Positions 50,352-59,030 of a stretch of DNA of 64,000 nucleotides are shown piece after piece. The notes beneath the pieces were generated by a model. The model made no database searches, was not told the origin of the DNA, and saw only the letters and a list, made by a program, of their open reading frames with translations. Origin of the DNA: Streptomyces typhae (lineage in GTDB: Bacteria > Actinomycetota > Actinomycetes > Streptomycetales > Streptomycetaceae). The first letter of the stretch is position 1, and each line of letters opens with the position of its first letter. A program made the translations under genes and the position numbers. The stretch is from NCBI RefSeq assembly GCF_009755605.1, contig NZ_WPNZ01000024.1, positions 62,001-126,000 on the forward strand, written 5' to 3'.

Positions 50352-50810
50352 CTAGCGGACGGCGAGCGGCTGCCGACGCTCGCCGTCAGGACGCGGGCCG
50401 AAAATGCGCCGCTCCGCCGCCGTGATCGGCACGTCGTTGATGCTGGCCTCGCGCCGCGCCATCAGGCCCTCCTCGGTGAACTCCCACAGCTCGTTGCCGT
50501 AACTGCGCCACCACCGGCCGTCCGCGGCCCTGCACTCGTACTGGAACCGCACCGCGATCCGGGAGCCGTGGAAGTCCCACAGCTCCTTGCGCAGCGCGTA
50601 GTCCTGCTCCCGCGACCACTTCTCGCGCAGGAACCGAACGATCTCGGCGCGGCCCGTGACGAACCGGTCCCGGTTCCGCCAGACCGAGTCGACGGTGTAC
50701 GCGCTCGCCACGCGCTCGGGGTCGCGGGTGTTCCAGGCGTCCTCGGCGGCCTGCACCTTGCGCAGGGCGCTCTCCTCGTCGAACGGCGGAAGCGGGGGGC
50801 GTGCTGCCAT
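50352..50810 (-). CDS. NTF2-like / SnoaL-like protein (DUF1348 type)
   Basis: 152 residues. ESALRKVQAAEDAWNTRDPERVASAY, VWRNRDRFVTGRAEIVRFLREKW and RIAVRFQYECRAADGRWWRSYGNELWEF follow the DUF1348 branch of the NTF2-like fold, small alpha+beta cone proteins of unclear role. The ATG at 50810 has AGGAA upstream. It is divergent from a TetR gene, which is the likely repressor. Confidence 0.87.
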   Translation of the reverse strand: MAARPPLPPFDEESALRKVQAAEDAWNTRDPERVASAYTVDSVWRNRDRFVTGRAEIVRFLREKWSREQDYALRKELWDFHGSRIAVRFQYECRAADGRWWRSYGNELWEFTEEGLMARREASINDVPITAAERRIFGPRPDGERRQPLAVR

Positions 50811-51040
50811 GGTGGTTCCTTCCTGGCCTTCCAGGGAACTGGACGAACGCGAACTCCGGTGGAGCGAGGGGGAGAACGAGCGTTCTCCTCCTCGCCGTCC
50901 CCACCCTAGGGAACGACCGTCCTCCGGGGTAGCGCGTTTGCCCGTGCGGCAAATCCAGCCCCGGGGAGGCACCCTTGCGGTCCGCCCGTGGCGGCAGGGG
51001 TACGGTTGTTCCGCGGGGGCAGTGGGGAGGAGTTCGGCCG
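50811..51040. promoter_or_regulatory. Divergent promoter region, NTF2-like gene and TetR gene
   Basis: 230 bases. This is the typical place for a TetR operator controlling both genes. I did not find a convincing symmetric site by eye. Confidence 0.35.
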
Positions 51041-51598
51041 ATGGACAGCACAGTCGCCACCGAGCGGGCGTTGGACGCGGCCGAGGAGCTGTTCTACCGC
51101 AACGGCATCCAGGCCGTCGGCATGGACGACATACGGGCGGTGTCGGGCGTCTCCCTGAAGCGCCTCTATCAGCTCTTCCCCGCGAAGGAACGGCTCGTCG
51201 AGGCCTACTTGGAGCGGCGTGACGCGCACTGGCGGGAGCGCCTCGCCGAGCACGTCGAACGGCACCGGGACCCCGAGCGGCGCGTGGTGGCCGTCTTCGA
51301 CCGGCTGGGCGAGTGGTTCGCGGAGCCCGGCTTCAACGGCTGCGCCTGGATCAACTCGTACGGCGAGCTCGGCGCCGCGTCGGAACCGGTCGCGCGCCAA
51401 GTCAGGTCGCACAAAGCGGCGTTCAAGGACTACGTGGCGAAGCTGGTGGCGCGGGCGGGTCTGCCCGTCCAGCTCGGGGAGCAGGTCTTCCTGCTGGCCG
51501 AGGGCGCGATGGTGAGCGCCGCGATCACCCGCAGCACCGCCCCGGCGACCCACGCGGCCAACGCCACCCGCCTCCTGATCGCCGCGCACCGTCGCTGA
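51041..51598 (+). CDS. TetR-family regulator
   Basis: 185 residues. The N-terminal DNA-binding domain reads ERALDAAEELFYRNGIQAVGMDDIRAVSGVSLKRLYQLFPAKERLVEAYL (about 6-55), classical TetR. The ligand domain includes FNGCAWINSYGELG. The ATG at 51041 follows GGAGGAG about 10 bases upstream. It probably represses the divergent NTF2-like gene. The last codons (LIAAHRR) are partly repeated in the downstream DNA near 51610-51635, a small tail duplication. Confidence 0.9.
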   Translation: MDSTVATERALDAAEELFYRNGIQAVGMDDIRAVSGVSLKRLYQLFPAKERLVEAYLERRDAHWRERLAEHVERHRDPERRVVAVFDRLGEWFAEPGFNGCAWINSYGELGAASEPVARQVRSHKAAFKDYVAKLVARAGLPVQLGEQVFLLAEGAMVSAAITRSTAPATHAANATRLLIAAHRR

Positions 51599-51686
51599 TC
51601 GCCCCGCAGACGCTGATCGCCGCACACCGACGCTGACCACCGCCCACGAACGCCGGACCGCCGCCCACGAACGCGTGACGCAGCGC

Positions 51687-51716
51687 GCCGCCCCGCGCGA
51701 CCGTGCGCGGGGCGGC
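51687..51716. terminator. Bidirectional hairpin terminator
   Basis: A perfect 12-bp stem (GCCGCCCCGCGC / GCGCGGGGCGGC) with a 6-base loop between the convergent TetR and formyltransferase genes. Confidence 0.8.
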
Positions 51717-51730
51717 GGACCGCCGTCGGG

Positions 51731-52678
51731 TCAGGGGCGGCTGGTGAGATAGCCGCCCATGGCGGTGAAGTACTCGCTCGCGGCCAGCTCGCGGCCGTCC
51801 TCCGTGCGGACGCGCGTCAGGGCCAGGCCGTGGTTGCGGCCCGTGCGGGCGTCGGCGCCGGCGACTATGACCACGCCTTCGCCCTCGCGGTAGAAGATGC
51901 GGCCGGGGGTGCCGCCGTACTTCCCCTCGGACACGACCGCGGCCAGGACCTCGAGGCGCTTGCCCTTGTGGAAGGCGTAGGCACTGGGGTACGGCTCGGA
52001 CTGGGCGCGGACCAGGCGCTCCAGGTCCGCGGCGGGCCAGGTCCAGTCGATGCGGCTGTCCTCCAGGGAGCGCTTGTGGAAGAAGCTCGCCTGTGTCCGG
52101 TCCTGCGGGGTGAAGTCCTTCTTGCCGGACGCGATGAGGTCGAGGGCGCCGATGGTGACCGGGGCGATGAGGTCGACGGTCTTGTGGAAGAGGTCGGTGG
52201 CGGTGTCCTTCGGACCGACCGGCACGGATTCCTGGCGGACGATGTCACCGGCGTCGAGTTCGTCGTTCATCATGTGCGCCGTGACGCCCACTTCGGACTC
52301 GCCGTTGATCAGGGCCCAGATCAGGGGGGAGAAACCCGCGTATTTCGGCAGCAGTGAGTCGTGGACGTTCAGTGTGCCGTGGCGGGGGAGGTCGAAGAGG
52401 CGCGGCGGAATCCACGTACGCCAGTTGTTGGCGACGATGATGTCGGGGGCGGCGTCTTCGAGCCGCTGGAAGAGTTCCTCGTCGTCGGGTCGATTGCGAA
52501 TGAGGACGGGGATGCCGTTCGCCTCGGCGAGATCGGCGACCGAGTCGCTCCAGATCTTCTCGTAGGCGTGCTCGCTCTTGGGGTGTGTCACCACCAGCAC
52601 CACGTCGTGCTCGGAATCGATGAGGGCCTGAAGGGTGCGGTGCCCCCAGGTCTGATAACCGAACATGACGACCCGCAT
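51731..52678 (-). CDS. Hydroxyornithine formyltransferase, siderophore type (CchA-like)
   Basis: 315 residues. The formyltransferase fold RVVMFGYQTWGHRTLQALI is followed by the catalytic triad N104, H106 (GTLNVHDSLLPKYAG) and D142 (NDELDAGDIV), and a C-terminal Fmt-like domain. Full-length Met-tRNA formyltransferases start differently (VFAGTP), and this copy lies in a siderophore locus, so the likely reaction is transfer of formyl from 10-formyl-tetrahydrofolate to N5-hydroxyornithine. The ATG at 52678 has AGGAGG 7 bases upstream. It is transcribed away from the transporter genes, with two iron boxes between, and should be iron-repressed. Confidence 0.88.
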   Translation of the reverse strand: MRVVMFGYQTWGHRTLQALIDSEHDVVLVVTHPKSEHAYEKIWSDSVADLAEANGIPVLIRNRPDDEELFQRLEDAAPDIIVANNWRTWIPPRLFDLPRHGTLNVHDSLLPKYAGFSPLIWALINGESEVGVTAHMMNDELDAGDIVRQESVPVGPKDTATDLFHKTVDLIAPVTIGALDLIASGKKDFTPQDRTQASFFHKRSLEDSRIDWTWPAADLERLVRAQSEPYPSAYAFHKGKRLEVLAAVVSEGKYGGTPGRIFYREGEGVVIVAGADARTGRNHGLALTRVRTEDGRELAASEYFTAMGGYLTSRP

Positions 52679-52715
52679 GGGGTTCCTCCTCGGAGCAGGG
52701 ATTGACCGGCGCCAG

Positions 52716-52734
52716 TAAAGCAAGGCTTACCTTA
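52716..52734. promoter_or_regulatory. Iron box (DmdR/IdeR-type), formyltransferase side
   Basis: TAAAGCAAGGCTTACCTTA matches the Streptomyces iron-box consensus TTAGGTTAGGCTAACCTAA at 13 of 19 positions by hand, including the AGGCT core and ACCT. It lies 38 bases upstream of the formyltransferase start. Confidence 0.75.
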
Positions 52735-52810
52735 GTTTTCAACGTGCGCGTACGATGCCCCAGTTGATGGGGGTGGTCATCCGTTTTGCCCTGTCGACAC
52801 TGTCATAGTT

Positions 52811-52829
52811 TTAGCTTAGGCTCACCTAA
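52811..52829. promoter_or_regulatory. Iron box (DmdR/IdeR-type), transporter side
   Basis: TTAGCTTAGGCTCACCTAA matches the consensus TTAGGTTAGGCTAACCTAA at 17 of 19 positions. It lies 61 bases upstream of the first permease start. With iron, DmdR should bind and repress. Confidence 0.92.
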
Positions 52830-52889
52830 ACTCCATGACGCTCAGGACTAATACGTCCCCGGTGGATCAGAGGGATAACGTACTTCGAC

Positions 52890-53945
52890 ATGAGCACGAC
52901 TGCAGTTGAGCGCCCCGCACCCAGTGTCATGGGGGCCCGTCGGCGCCGGATGGCGGGCTTGAGCGCGCTTGCAGCGATCCTCGTGATCGCGGCGGCCGTG
53001 TCCCTGGCCGTCGGCGCGCGGGCGTTGAGCCCCGCCGAGGTGTGGCACGGGCTGTTCGCGGAGCCCGAGTCCGACCAGCGGCTCACGGAGATCCGGCTCA
53101 TCGTGGAGACCGTGCGCGTGCCCCGGACGGTGCTCGCGATCGTGGCGGGGATCGCGCTGGGCGTCGGCGGCGCGCTGATCCAGGGGTACACGCGCAACCC
53201 GATCGCGGACACGGGCCTGTTGGGGGTGAACGCCGGCGCCTCGTTCGCCGTCGTGACGGCGATCTCCGTGTTCGGCCTCGGCGATCCGTTCCAGTACGTG
53301 TGGTTCGCCTTCCTGGGGGCGGCCGTCGCCGGAGTCGTCGTGTTCGGCGTCGCGAGCATCGGCCGGGGGACCGGCAATCCGCTGACGCTCGCCCTGGCCG
53401 GGCAGGGCATCACGGTGTTCCTCGCGGCGATGACCACGGCGATCGCGCTTTCGGACAAGGAGTCGCTGAACGCGCTGCGGTTCTGGAACTCGGGCTCGGT
53501 GGCCGGTGTCGGCTTCGACGTCATCTGGCCGGTGACGGGGTTCGTCGCGGTCGGCCTGGTCCTCGTGGCCGTCGCGCTGCCCGCCCTCAACCTGCTCAAC
53601 CTCGGTGACGACGTGGCCCGCGGGCTCGGCGTGAACATCGCGTGGAGCCGGACCGTCGGCATCGTCGCTATCACCCTGCTCGCGGGTGCGGCCACGGCGG
53701 CCTGCGGGCCCATCGCGTTCCTCGGGCTCATGGTGGCCCACGTCGCCCGCTATCTGACCGGCCCGGACTACCGCTGGCTGGTGCCGTACGCGGGCCTGCT
53801 CGGCGCCGTCGTCCTGCTGGTCTGCGACATCGTGGGCCGACTCGTGGTCCGCCCCGGCGAGTTGGACGCGGGGGTCGTCGTCGCTCTCCTCGGCGCACCG
53901 TTCTTCGCGGCCCTGGTGTGGCGCGGCAAGTTCAAGAAGGCGTGA
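52890..53945 (+). CDS. Iron-siderophore ABC permease, FecCD family (first)
   Basis: 351 residues with about ten hydrophobic helices. FecCD motifs are clear: RVPRTVLAIVAGIALGVGGALIQGYTRNPIADTGLLGVNAGAS, then ALAGQGITVFLAAMTTA, LRFWNSGSVAG, LGVN and GPIAFLGLMVAHVARYLTGPDYR. It forms half of the membrane channel for ferric-siderophore uptake. The ATG at 52890 has AGAGGG rather far upstream. The next permease starts within 3 bases, so this is the first gene of a tight operon behind an iron box. Confidence 0.92.
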   Translation: MSTTAVERPAPSVMGARRRRMAGLSALAAILVIAAAVSLAVGARALSPAEVWHGLFAEPESDQRLTEIRLIVETVRVPRTVLAIVAGIALGVGGALIQGYTRNPIADTGLLGVNAGASFAVVTAISVFGLGDPFQYVWFAFLGAAVAGVVVFGVASIGRGTGNPLTLALAGQGITVFLAAMTTAIALSDKESLNALRFWNSGSVAGVGFDVIWPVTGFVAVGLVLVAVALPALNLLNLGDDVARGLGVNIAWSRTVGIVAITLLAGAATAACGPIAFLGLMVAHVARYLTGPDYRWLVPYAGLLGAVVLLVCDIVGRLVVRPGELDAGVVVALLGAPFFAALVWRGKFKKA

Positions 53946-53947
53946 AC

Positions 53948-55093
53948 GTGACAGATGTGAAGTCCGCGCAGGCGGGGGAGCCCGGAGGGCCGGGCAGGTC
54001 CGGCGGGTCCGCGGTGCCGGGAGAGCCGGGAGAGCTCGGCTCCGCAGGGAAGGCCGCGGTGGCGCCCGGTGTGCGCCTCGGCGGCCTCTCCTTCGTGTGG
54101 CGGCCCTACGTCCTCGCCGTCACGCTGCTCCTGACGGGCGCGACCTTCCTGGTGTTCTGCCTGTCCATCAGCGTGGGCGACTTCCAGATCGGCCTGTCCC
54201 GGGTGATCGCCACGATCTTCGGCCGGGGCGAGCCGGTCGACGAGTTCATCATCATGGACCTGCGGCTGCCGCGCGCACTCGCCGGGCTGGTCGTGGGCGT
54301 CGCCCTCGGCGTCTCCGGGGCCCTCACCCAGTCCATCGCGCGCAATCCGCTGGCCAGCCCGGACGTCCTCGGCATCACGGCCGGCGCGAGCGCGGTAGCG
54401 GTGTTCCTGGTGAGCGCGTCGGGCGGCGCCGCGACGGCGGTCGTCGACTCCGTGGGCCTGTCCGCCGCGGCGCTCGCCGGCGGCCTCTGCACCGGTCTGC
54501 TCGTGTACTTCCTCGCGTGGCGGCGCGGTGTCGACGGCTTCCGGCTCATCCTCATCGGCATCTCGGTGAGCGCCGTCATGGAGGCCATCACGACCTGGCT
54601 GCTGGTCTCGGCCGACATCAGGGACGTGGCGCGGGCCCAGGCCTGGCTGGTGGGATCGCTGGACAACCGGGCGTGGGACGACGTCGAGATCGCGCTCTGG
54701 GGCACCCTCGTCCTGCTGGTCGTCGTGTCGTGCGTCGCCTTCCAGTTCAAGCCGATGCACTTCGGCGACGAGGTCGCCGCGGGCCTCGGTGTCCGCTACC
54801 AGCTGGTGCGGGCGGTCCTGCTGCTGTGCGCGGTGCTGCTCGCCGGAACGGCGGTGAGCGCGGCGGGTCCCGTGCCGTTCGTGGCGCTGGTGGCTCCGCA
54901 GGTGGCGATGCGCCTCGCGCGCTGCCCCACGCCGCCCCTCGTCGCCTCGGGCATGGCGGGGGCGCTGCTCCTGATCGGAGCGGACCTCGTCGCGCGCACG
55001 GTGCTGCCGGACGGCCTTCCGGTCGGTGTGGTCACCGCCGCGATCGGCGGTCCCTTCCTCGTCTATCTGCTGGTGCGGGCGAACCTCAGATAA
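53948..55093 (+). CDS. Iron-siderophore ABC permease, FecCD family (second)
   Basis: 381 residues. A Gly/Pro-rich N-terminal tail of about 45 residues (AGEPGGPGRSGGSAVPGEPG) precedes the FecCD core: RLPRALAGLVVGVALGVSGALTQSIARNPLASPDVLGITAGASA, ILIGISVSAVMEAITTWLL, GSLDNRAWDDV and AAGPVPFVALVAPQVAMRL. It is the partner permease of the uptake complex. The GTG at 53948 has AAGAAGG 7 bases upstream; a GTG at 53942 overlapping the previous stop (GTGA) is also possible. Confidence 0.92.
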   Translation: MTDVKSAQAGEPGGPGRSGGSAVPGEPGELGSAGKAAVAPGVRLGGLSFVWRPYVLAVTLLLTGATFLVFCLSISVGDFQIGLSRVIATIFGRGEPVDEFIIMDLRLPRALAGLVVGVALGVSGALTQSIARNPLASPDVLGITAGASAVAVFLVSASGGAATAVVDSVGLSAAALAGGLCTGLLVYFLAWRRGVDGFRLILIGISVSAVMEAITTWLLVSADIRDVARAQAWLVGSLDNRAWDDVEIALWGTLVLLVVVSCVAFQFKPMHFGDEVAAGLGVRYQLVRAVLLLCAVLLAGTAVSAAGPVPFVALVAPQVAMRLARCPTPPLVASGMAGALLLIGADLVARTVLPDGLPVGVVTAAIGGPFLVYLLVRANLR

Positions 55094-55100
55094 CTGGTAC

Positions 55101-55119
55101 AAAGGTGAGGCAAACCTTA
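55101..55119. promoter_or_regulatory. Iron box upstream of the uptake ATPase
   Basis: AAAGGTGAGGCAAACCTTA matches the iron-box consensus at 14 of 19 positions, with both AGG..ACCT half-site cores, inside the 43-base gap before the ATPase gene. It suggests a second iron-controlled promoter inside the operon. Confidence 0.75.
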
Positions 55120-55136
55120 ACAAGCGAGGGGGGCTT

Positions 55137-55997
55137 GTGGCCGCGCAGTACATCACCGAGAGCGGGTCCGGCGTCGTCGTCGACTCACGTCTCGCAGCCA
55201 ACGGCGTCACCGTCGGGTACGGCAGCCGGACCGTCATCGACGACCTCGACGTGGCGATACCGCCCGGGGTGATCACCACCATCATCGGCCCCAACGGCTG
55301 TGGCAAGTCGACCCTGTTGCGGACCCTGACGCGGCTGCTCAGGCCCACCAAGGGCCAAGTAGTCCTGGACGGCGAGGACATCGTCAAGCTGAAGACCAAG
55401 GACGTGGCGAAGAAGCTCGGCCTGCTGCCGCAGGCACCGGTCGCGCCGGAGGGGCTCACGGTGTCCGACCTGGTCGCCAGGGGCCGCCACCCGCACCAGA
55501 GCTGGCTGCGGCAGTGGTCCTCCGACGACGCCGACGTGGTGGAGCGGGCCCTCGCCATGACCGGGGTCGCCGACCTGGCCGACCGCCCCGTCGACTCCCT
55601 CTCCGGCGGCCAGCGCCAGCGCGTCTGGATCTCCATGACCCTGGCTCAGGGTACCGACCTGCTGCTCCTGGACGAGCCGACCACGTATCTGGACCTGGCG
55701 CACGCGGTCGACGTACTCGACCTGGTGGACGATCTGCACGAGTCCGGGTGCACGGTGGTGATGGTCCTGCACGACCTCAATCTGGCCACGCGCTACAGCG
55801 ACAACCTCGTCGTGATGACGGACGGTTCGGTCCTGGCGCAGGGGCATCCGCGCGACGTGATCACCGCCGAACTGCTGTACGAGGCCTTCGGCCTGCGAGC
55901 CAAGGTGATCGACGATCCGGTGGGCGACCGACCGCTGATCGTTCCGATCGGTCGAACTCACGTACAGCTCGACTGGATTGAGCCAAACGCGAAGTGA
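55137..55997 (+). CDS. Iron-siderophore ABC transporter ATPase (FepC-type)
   Basis: 286 residues. Walker A GPNGCGKST (51-59), Q-loop LLPQAPVAPEGLTV, signature LSGGQRQRVWISM (about 153), Walker B LLLLDEPTTYLDLAH (about 173) and switch LHDLNLATRYSD are all intact. It drives uptake through the two FecCD permeases. The GTG at 55137 lies 5 bases after GAGGGGGG. Confidence 0.94.
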   Translation: MAAQYITESGSGVVVDSRLAANGVTVGYGSRTVIDDLDVAIPPGVITTIIGPNGCGKSTLLRTLTRLLRPTKGQVVLDGEDIVKLKTKDVAKKLGLLPQAPVAPEGLTVSDLVARGRHPHQSWLRQWSSDDADVVERALAMTGVADLADRPVDSLSGGQRQRVWISMTLAQGTDLLLLDEPTTYLDLAHAVDVLDLVDDLHESGCTVVMVLHDLNLATRYSDNLVVMTDGSVLAQGHPRDVITAELLYEAFGLRAKVIDDPVGDRPLIVPIGRTHVQLDWIEPNAK

Positions 55998-56000
55998 GAG

Positions 56001-56019
56001 TAAGGCTAGGCTAACCTCA
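56001..56019. promoter_or_regulatory. Iron box upstream of the siderophore-binding lipoprotein
   Basis: TAAGGCTAGGCTAACCTCA matches the consensus at 16 of 19 positions. It starts 4 bases after the ATPase stop and 109 bases before the lipoprotein start. Confidence 0.88.
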
Positions 56020-56109
56020 CTTTTGCACGGTAAAGTTTGCCTGCCCTGACAGGGGCGCACCGGGCCCTCGAAGGGGCGTTCCGGACGGCGTGAGAGCAAG
56101 GGATCTCGA

Positions 56110-57168
56110 ATGCACCTCCAACGAACGACGCGTACGACGCCGTGGCGCCGCCTCGCGGCAGTGGTCTCCGCCGCGGCCCTCGGTGTCGGCCTCCTCGCGG
56201 GATGCGGCTCGGACGACTCGAACGACGACGCCGACACCGGCAAGGACGGCGGCAAGGCCGCGGCCGGCACGTTCCCCGTCTCGGTGGAGCATGCCTTCGG
56301 ATCCACGAAGATAGCCAAGGCCCCCCAGCGGGTCGTCTCCGTCGGCTACACCGACGACCAGGCGATCCTCGCGTTCGGCGTCAAGCCGGTCGGCATGGTC
56401 GACCAGTATCCGAACCCGGAGGGCAAGTCCCCCGACATCAACACCCAGTGGCCCTGGGTGAAGGACAAGTGGGGCGACACCAAGCCCGAGGTCGTCATGA
56501 AGAACGGCGACTCGGGCCCGAACTACGAGAAGATCGCCTCGCTGCGCCCGGACCTGATCATCGCGGTCTACTCCGAGATCGACAAGGCCGCGTACGACAA
56601 GCTCTCCAAGATCGCCCCCACGGTGGGCCGCACCAAGGCCGAGAAGGAGCCGTTCAGCGCTCCGTGGCAGGACAACGCGGTGCACATCGGCAAGGCGCTC
56701 GGCCAGGAGGACAAGGCCGAGAAGCTGGTGGCCGGCATCCAGACCAAGCTCGACACGGCGAAGAAGGACCACCCCGAGTTCGCCAAGCAGACGGCTGTGC
56801 CGCTGTCCTGGTACAAGGACTCGGTCGCGCCGTTCACCACGACCGACGTGCGCGGACGCCTGGTCACGGGCATCGGCTTCAAGGGCCAGAAGAAGATCGA
56901 CGAGGTCGCGGACGGCAAGTTCTTCACCGTCCTGTCCCCCGAGCGCATCGACCTCGTCGACGTCGACCACCTCTTCGTCATCAATGACACGGCCGACCAG
57001 AAGGCCCTGAAGAAGTTCAAGCTGTTCACCAACCTGGACGCGGTCAAGAAGGGCAACGTGTCGTACCTGCTCGACAGCGAGGGTCCGGCGGTCGGCGCGG
57101 CCATGTCGCAGGGCACGCTGCTCTCCCTGCCGTACGCGATCGACGAACTCGTCAAGTCGGTCGACTAG
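56110..57168 (+). CDS. Siderophore-binding lipoprotein (periplasmic-binding-protein family)
   Basis: 352 residues. A signal peptide ends in the lipobox LLAGC with Cys32, followed by a charged Asp/Ser/Asn linker. The binding domain has QRVVSVGYTDDQAILAFGVKPVGMV, NYEKIASLRPDLIIAVYSEIDKAAYDKLSKIAPTV and FTVLSPERIDLVDVDHLFVIND, typical of class III substrate-binding proteins such as FepB/FhuD. It captures the ferric siderophore outside the cell and hands it to the FecCD permeases. It has its own iron box upstream. Confidence 0.93.
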   Translation: MHLQRTTRTTPWRRLAAVVSAAALGVGLLAGCGSDDSNDDADTGKDGGKAAAGTFPVSVEHAFGSTKIAKAPQRVVSVGYTDDQAILAFGVKPVGMVDQYPNPEGKSPDINTQWPWVKDKWGDTKPEVVMKNGDSGPNYEKIASLRPDLIIAVYSEIDKAAYDKLSKIAPTVGRTKAEKEPFSAPWQDNAVHIGKALGQEDKAEKLVAGIQTKLDTAKKDHPEFAKQTAVPLSWYKDSVAPFTTTDVRGRLVTGIGFKGQKKIDEVADGKFFTVLSPERIDLVDVDHLFVINDTADQKALKKFKLFTNLDAVKKGNVSYLLDSEGPAVGAAMSQGTLLSLPYAIDELVKSVD

Positions 57169-57170
57169 GT

Positions 57171-58958
57171 GTGAGCACCACCGAAACCCGGGCCGTCCCG
57201 GCGGCCCTGCGCACGGCGTCCGGGCGTGAGGCCACCCGATGGGTCGCCGCGCACTGCCGGCAAGTGCCCTGGCTGACGGCCGCCACCGTGCTCAGCACGG
57301 TGGCGGGCGCCGCCCTCCAGGTCCTTCCGGTGCTCCTGCTCGGCCGCGTGGTCGACGCGGTGGTCGACGGCGAGTCCCGCTCGGTCCTGATCACGGTCGG
57401 CGCGCTGATGGCCGCCGCCGCGCTGCTCGGCGCGGTGGCCACCGGCGTGTCGACGTATCTCATCGGACGCCTCGGCGCGGACCTGCTCGCCCAACTGCGG
57501 GAAGGCGCCGTCCGTTCGGTCCTCGGCATGCCCAGCTCCCGCGTCGAGCAGGTCGGCCGCGGGGACGTGCTCTCCCGGGTCGGCGACGACGTGGCGGTCC
57601 TCTCCAAGGGCATCCGCATGGCCATCCCCACCGTCTTCTCGGCGGGCGTCCTCGTCCTCATCGCCACGGTCGGCATGTTCGGCCTCGACTGGCGGCTCGG
57701 ACTCGCGGGCGCCGGCGCGCTGCCCGCCTACGCCCTCGCGCTGCGCTGGTACCTGCCGCGCTCCGCCCCGCTCTACCGCAAGCAGCGTGTCGCCCAGGCC
57801 GACCGCGCCCAGGCGCTGATCAGCGGCCTGAACGGGATCGATACCGTGCGCGCGTACCGCCTGGAGGACTCCTTCCGCGAGAAGGTCACCAGCGAGTCGT
57901 GGCGGGTGCGGGAGTACGGGATCGAGGTGTTCCGCTTCTTCGGCCGGTTCGTCGGCAGGGAGAACCGCGCCGAGTTCATCGGCCTCGTCCTCATCCTCGT
58001 GGTGGGGTACGCGCTCCTGGAGGCGGACGCCGCGAGCCTCGGCGAGGTCTCGGCGGCCCCCCTGATGTTCCACCGCCTCTTCACCCCCCTCGGCGCCATC
58101 ATGTTCACCTTCGACGAGGCACAGAAGTCGGGCGCGAGCCTGACCCGCCTCGTCGGGGTCCTCGGCGAGGACTCCGAGGACCGGCTCGTCGGCGACGCGA
58201 CGGTGGCGCCCGCCGACGCCGTGCCGTACGCGGTGACGGTGGAGGGCCTGACGTACCGCTACCCCGACACCGAGCACCCCGTCCTCAGGGACGTCGACCT
58301 GACGATCCCTGCGGGCGGTTCGCTCGCCCTGGTGGGGGCGACGGGTGCGGGCAAGACGACCCTGGCCGCGCTGATCGCCGGGATCGGGACGCCCGAGGCC
58401 GGGTCCGTGCGCATCGGTGACACCGACCTCGCAGCCCTCGACGAGGCGGGCGCGCGGGCCCTGGTGAGCATCCTGACGCAGGAGACCCATGTGTACTCCG
58501 GTTCGCTCGCCGAGGACCTGCGCCTCGCGGCGCCGCGGGCGAGCGACGCGGAGCTGCGGCAGGCGCTGCGCACGGTCGGCGCCGACACCTGGGTCGACGC
58601 GCTGCCCGAGGGGCTCGACACCAAGGTCGGCGAGGGCGGGGAGCGCCTCGACGTGACCAAGGTGGCCCATGTCGCCCTGGCCCGGCTCGTCCTCGCGCGG
58701 GCCCCGGTGGTGGTGCTCGACGAGTCGACCGCGGAGGCGGGCAGCGAGGGCGCCGCCGAGCTGGAGCGGGCCGTGCTCGCCGCGTGCGCGGGCCGGACCA
58801 CGCTGTTCGTGGCGCACCGGCTGACGCAGGCGATGGCAGCCGACCGCATCGCCGTCCTCGACGCGGGCCGCGTCGTGGAACAGGGTACGCACGACGAGCT
58901 GGTTGCCCTGGGCGGCAGGTACGCGCGACTGTGGCAGGCGTGGCGAGAAGGTAGTTAG
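57171..58958 (+). CDS. ABC exporter half-transporter (fused membrane and ATPase domains), CchG-like
   Basis: 595 residues. A six-helix exporter domain (about 30-310) precedes an ATPase with Walker A GATGAGKTT (about 390), Q-loop TQETHVYSGSLAEDL and Walker B VVVLDESTAEAGS. The ABC signature is degenerate: where LSGGQ is expected, the sequence reads EGGERLDVTKVAHVALAR. The gene starts 2 bases after the lipoprotein stop with a GTG and little ribosome site, implying coupling. In the coelichelin cluster an exporter of this kind sits at the same place and is thought to export the new siderophore. Only one half-transporter is visible, so it may form a homodimer or pair with a partner outside the window. 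Confidence 0.88.
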   Translation: MSTTETRAVPAALRTASGREATRWVAAHCRQVPWLTAATVLSTVAGAALQVLPVLLLGRVVDAVVDGESRSVLITVGALMAAAALLGAVATGVSTYLIGRLGADLLAQLREGAVRSVLGMPSSRVEQVGRGDVLSRVGDDVAVLSKGIRMAIPTVFSAGVLVLIATVGMFGLDWRLGLAGAGALPAYALALRWYLPRSAPLYRKQRVAQADRAQALISGLNGIDTVRAYRLEDSFREKVTSESWRVREYGIEVFRFFGRFVGRENRAEFIGLVLILVVGYALLEADAASLGEVSAAPLMFHRLFTPLGAIMFTFDEAQKSGASLTRLVGVLGEDSEDRLVGDATVAPADAVPYAVTVEGLTYRYPDTEHPVLRDVDLTIPAGGSLALVGATGAGKTTLAALIAGIGTPEAGSVRIGDTDLAALDEAGARALVSILTQETHVYSGSLAEDLRLAAPRASDAELRQALRTVGADTWVDALPEGLDTKVGEGGERLDVTKVAHVALARLVLARAPVVVLDESTAEAGSEGAAELERAVLAACAGRTTLFVAHRLTQAMAADRIAVLDAGRVVEQGTHDELVALGGRYARLWQAWREGS

Positions 58959-58969
58959 GCAACCCTCAG
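58951..58969. promoter_or_regulatory. Weak iron-box-like site before the siderophore NRPS
   Basis: GTAGTTAGGCAACCCTCAG matches the iron-box consensus at about 13 of 19 positions; the TTAGGC half is good and the other half poor. It overlaps the exporter stop codon. Confidence 0.4.
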
Positions 58970-58980
58970 TCAGGTGTGGT

Positions 58981-59002
58981 CGCACTCGGTTGGCCGAGTG
59001 CG
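58981..59002. other. Hairpin between the exporter and NRPS genes
   Basis: A perfect 9-bp stem (CGCACTCGG / CCGAGTGCG) with a 4-base loop, extendable to 12 pairs with one wobble. It ends 28 bases before the NRPS start. It may terminate or attenuate readthrough from the transport operon. Confidence 0.6.
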
Positions 59003-59030
59003 GCCTGTGGAAGGAAAAGCTGAGTCCCCG

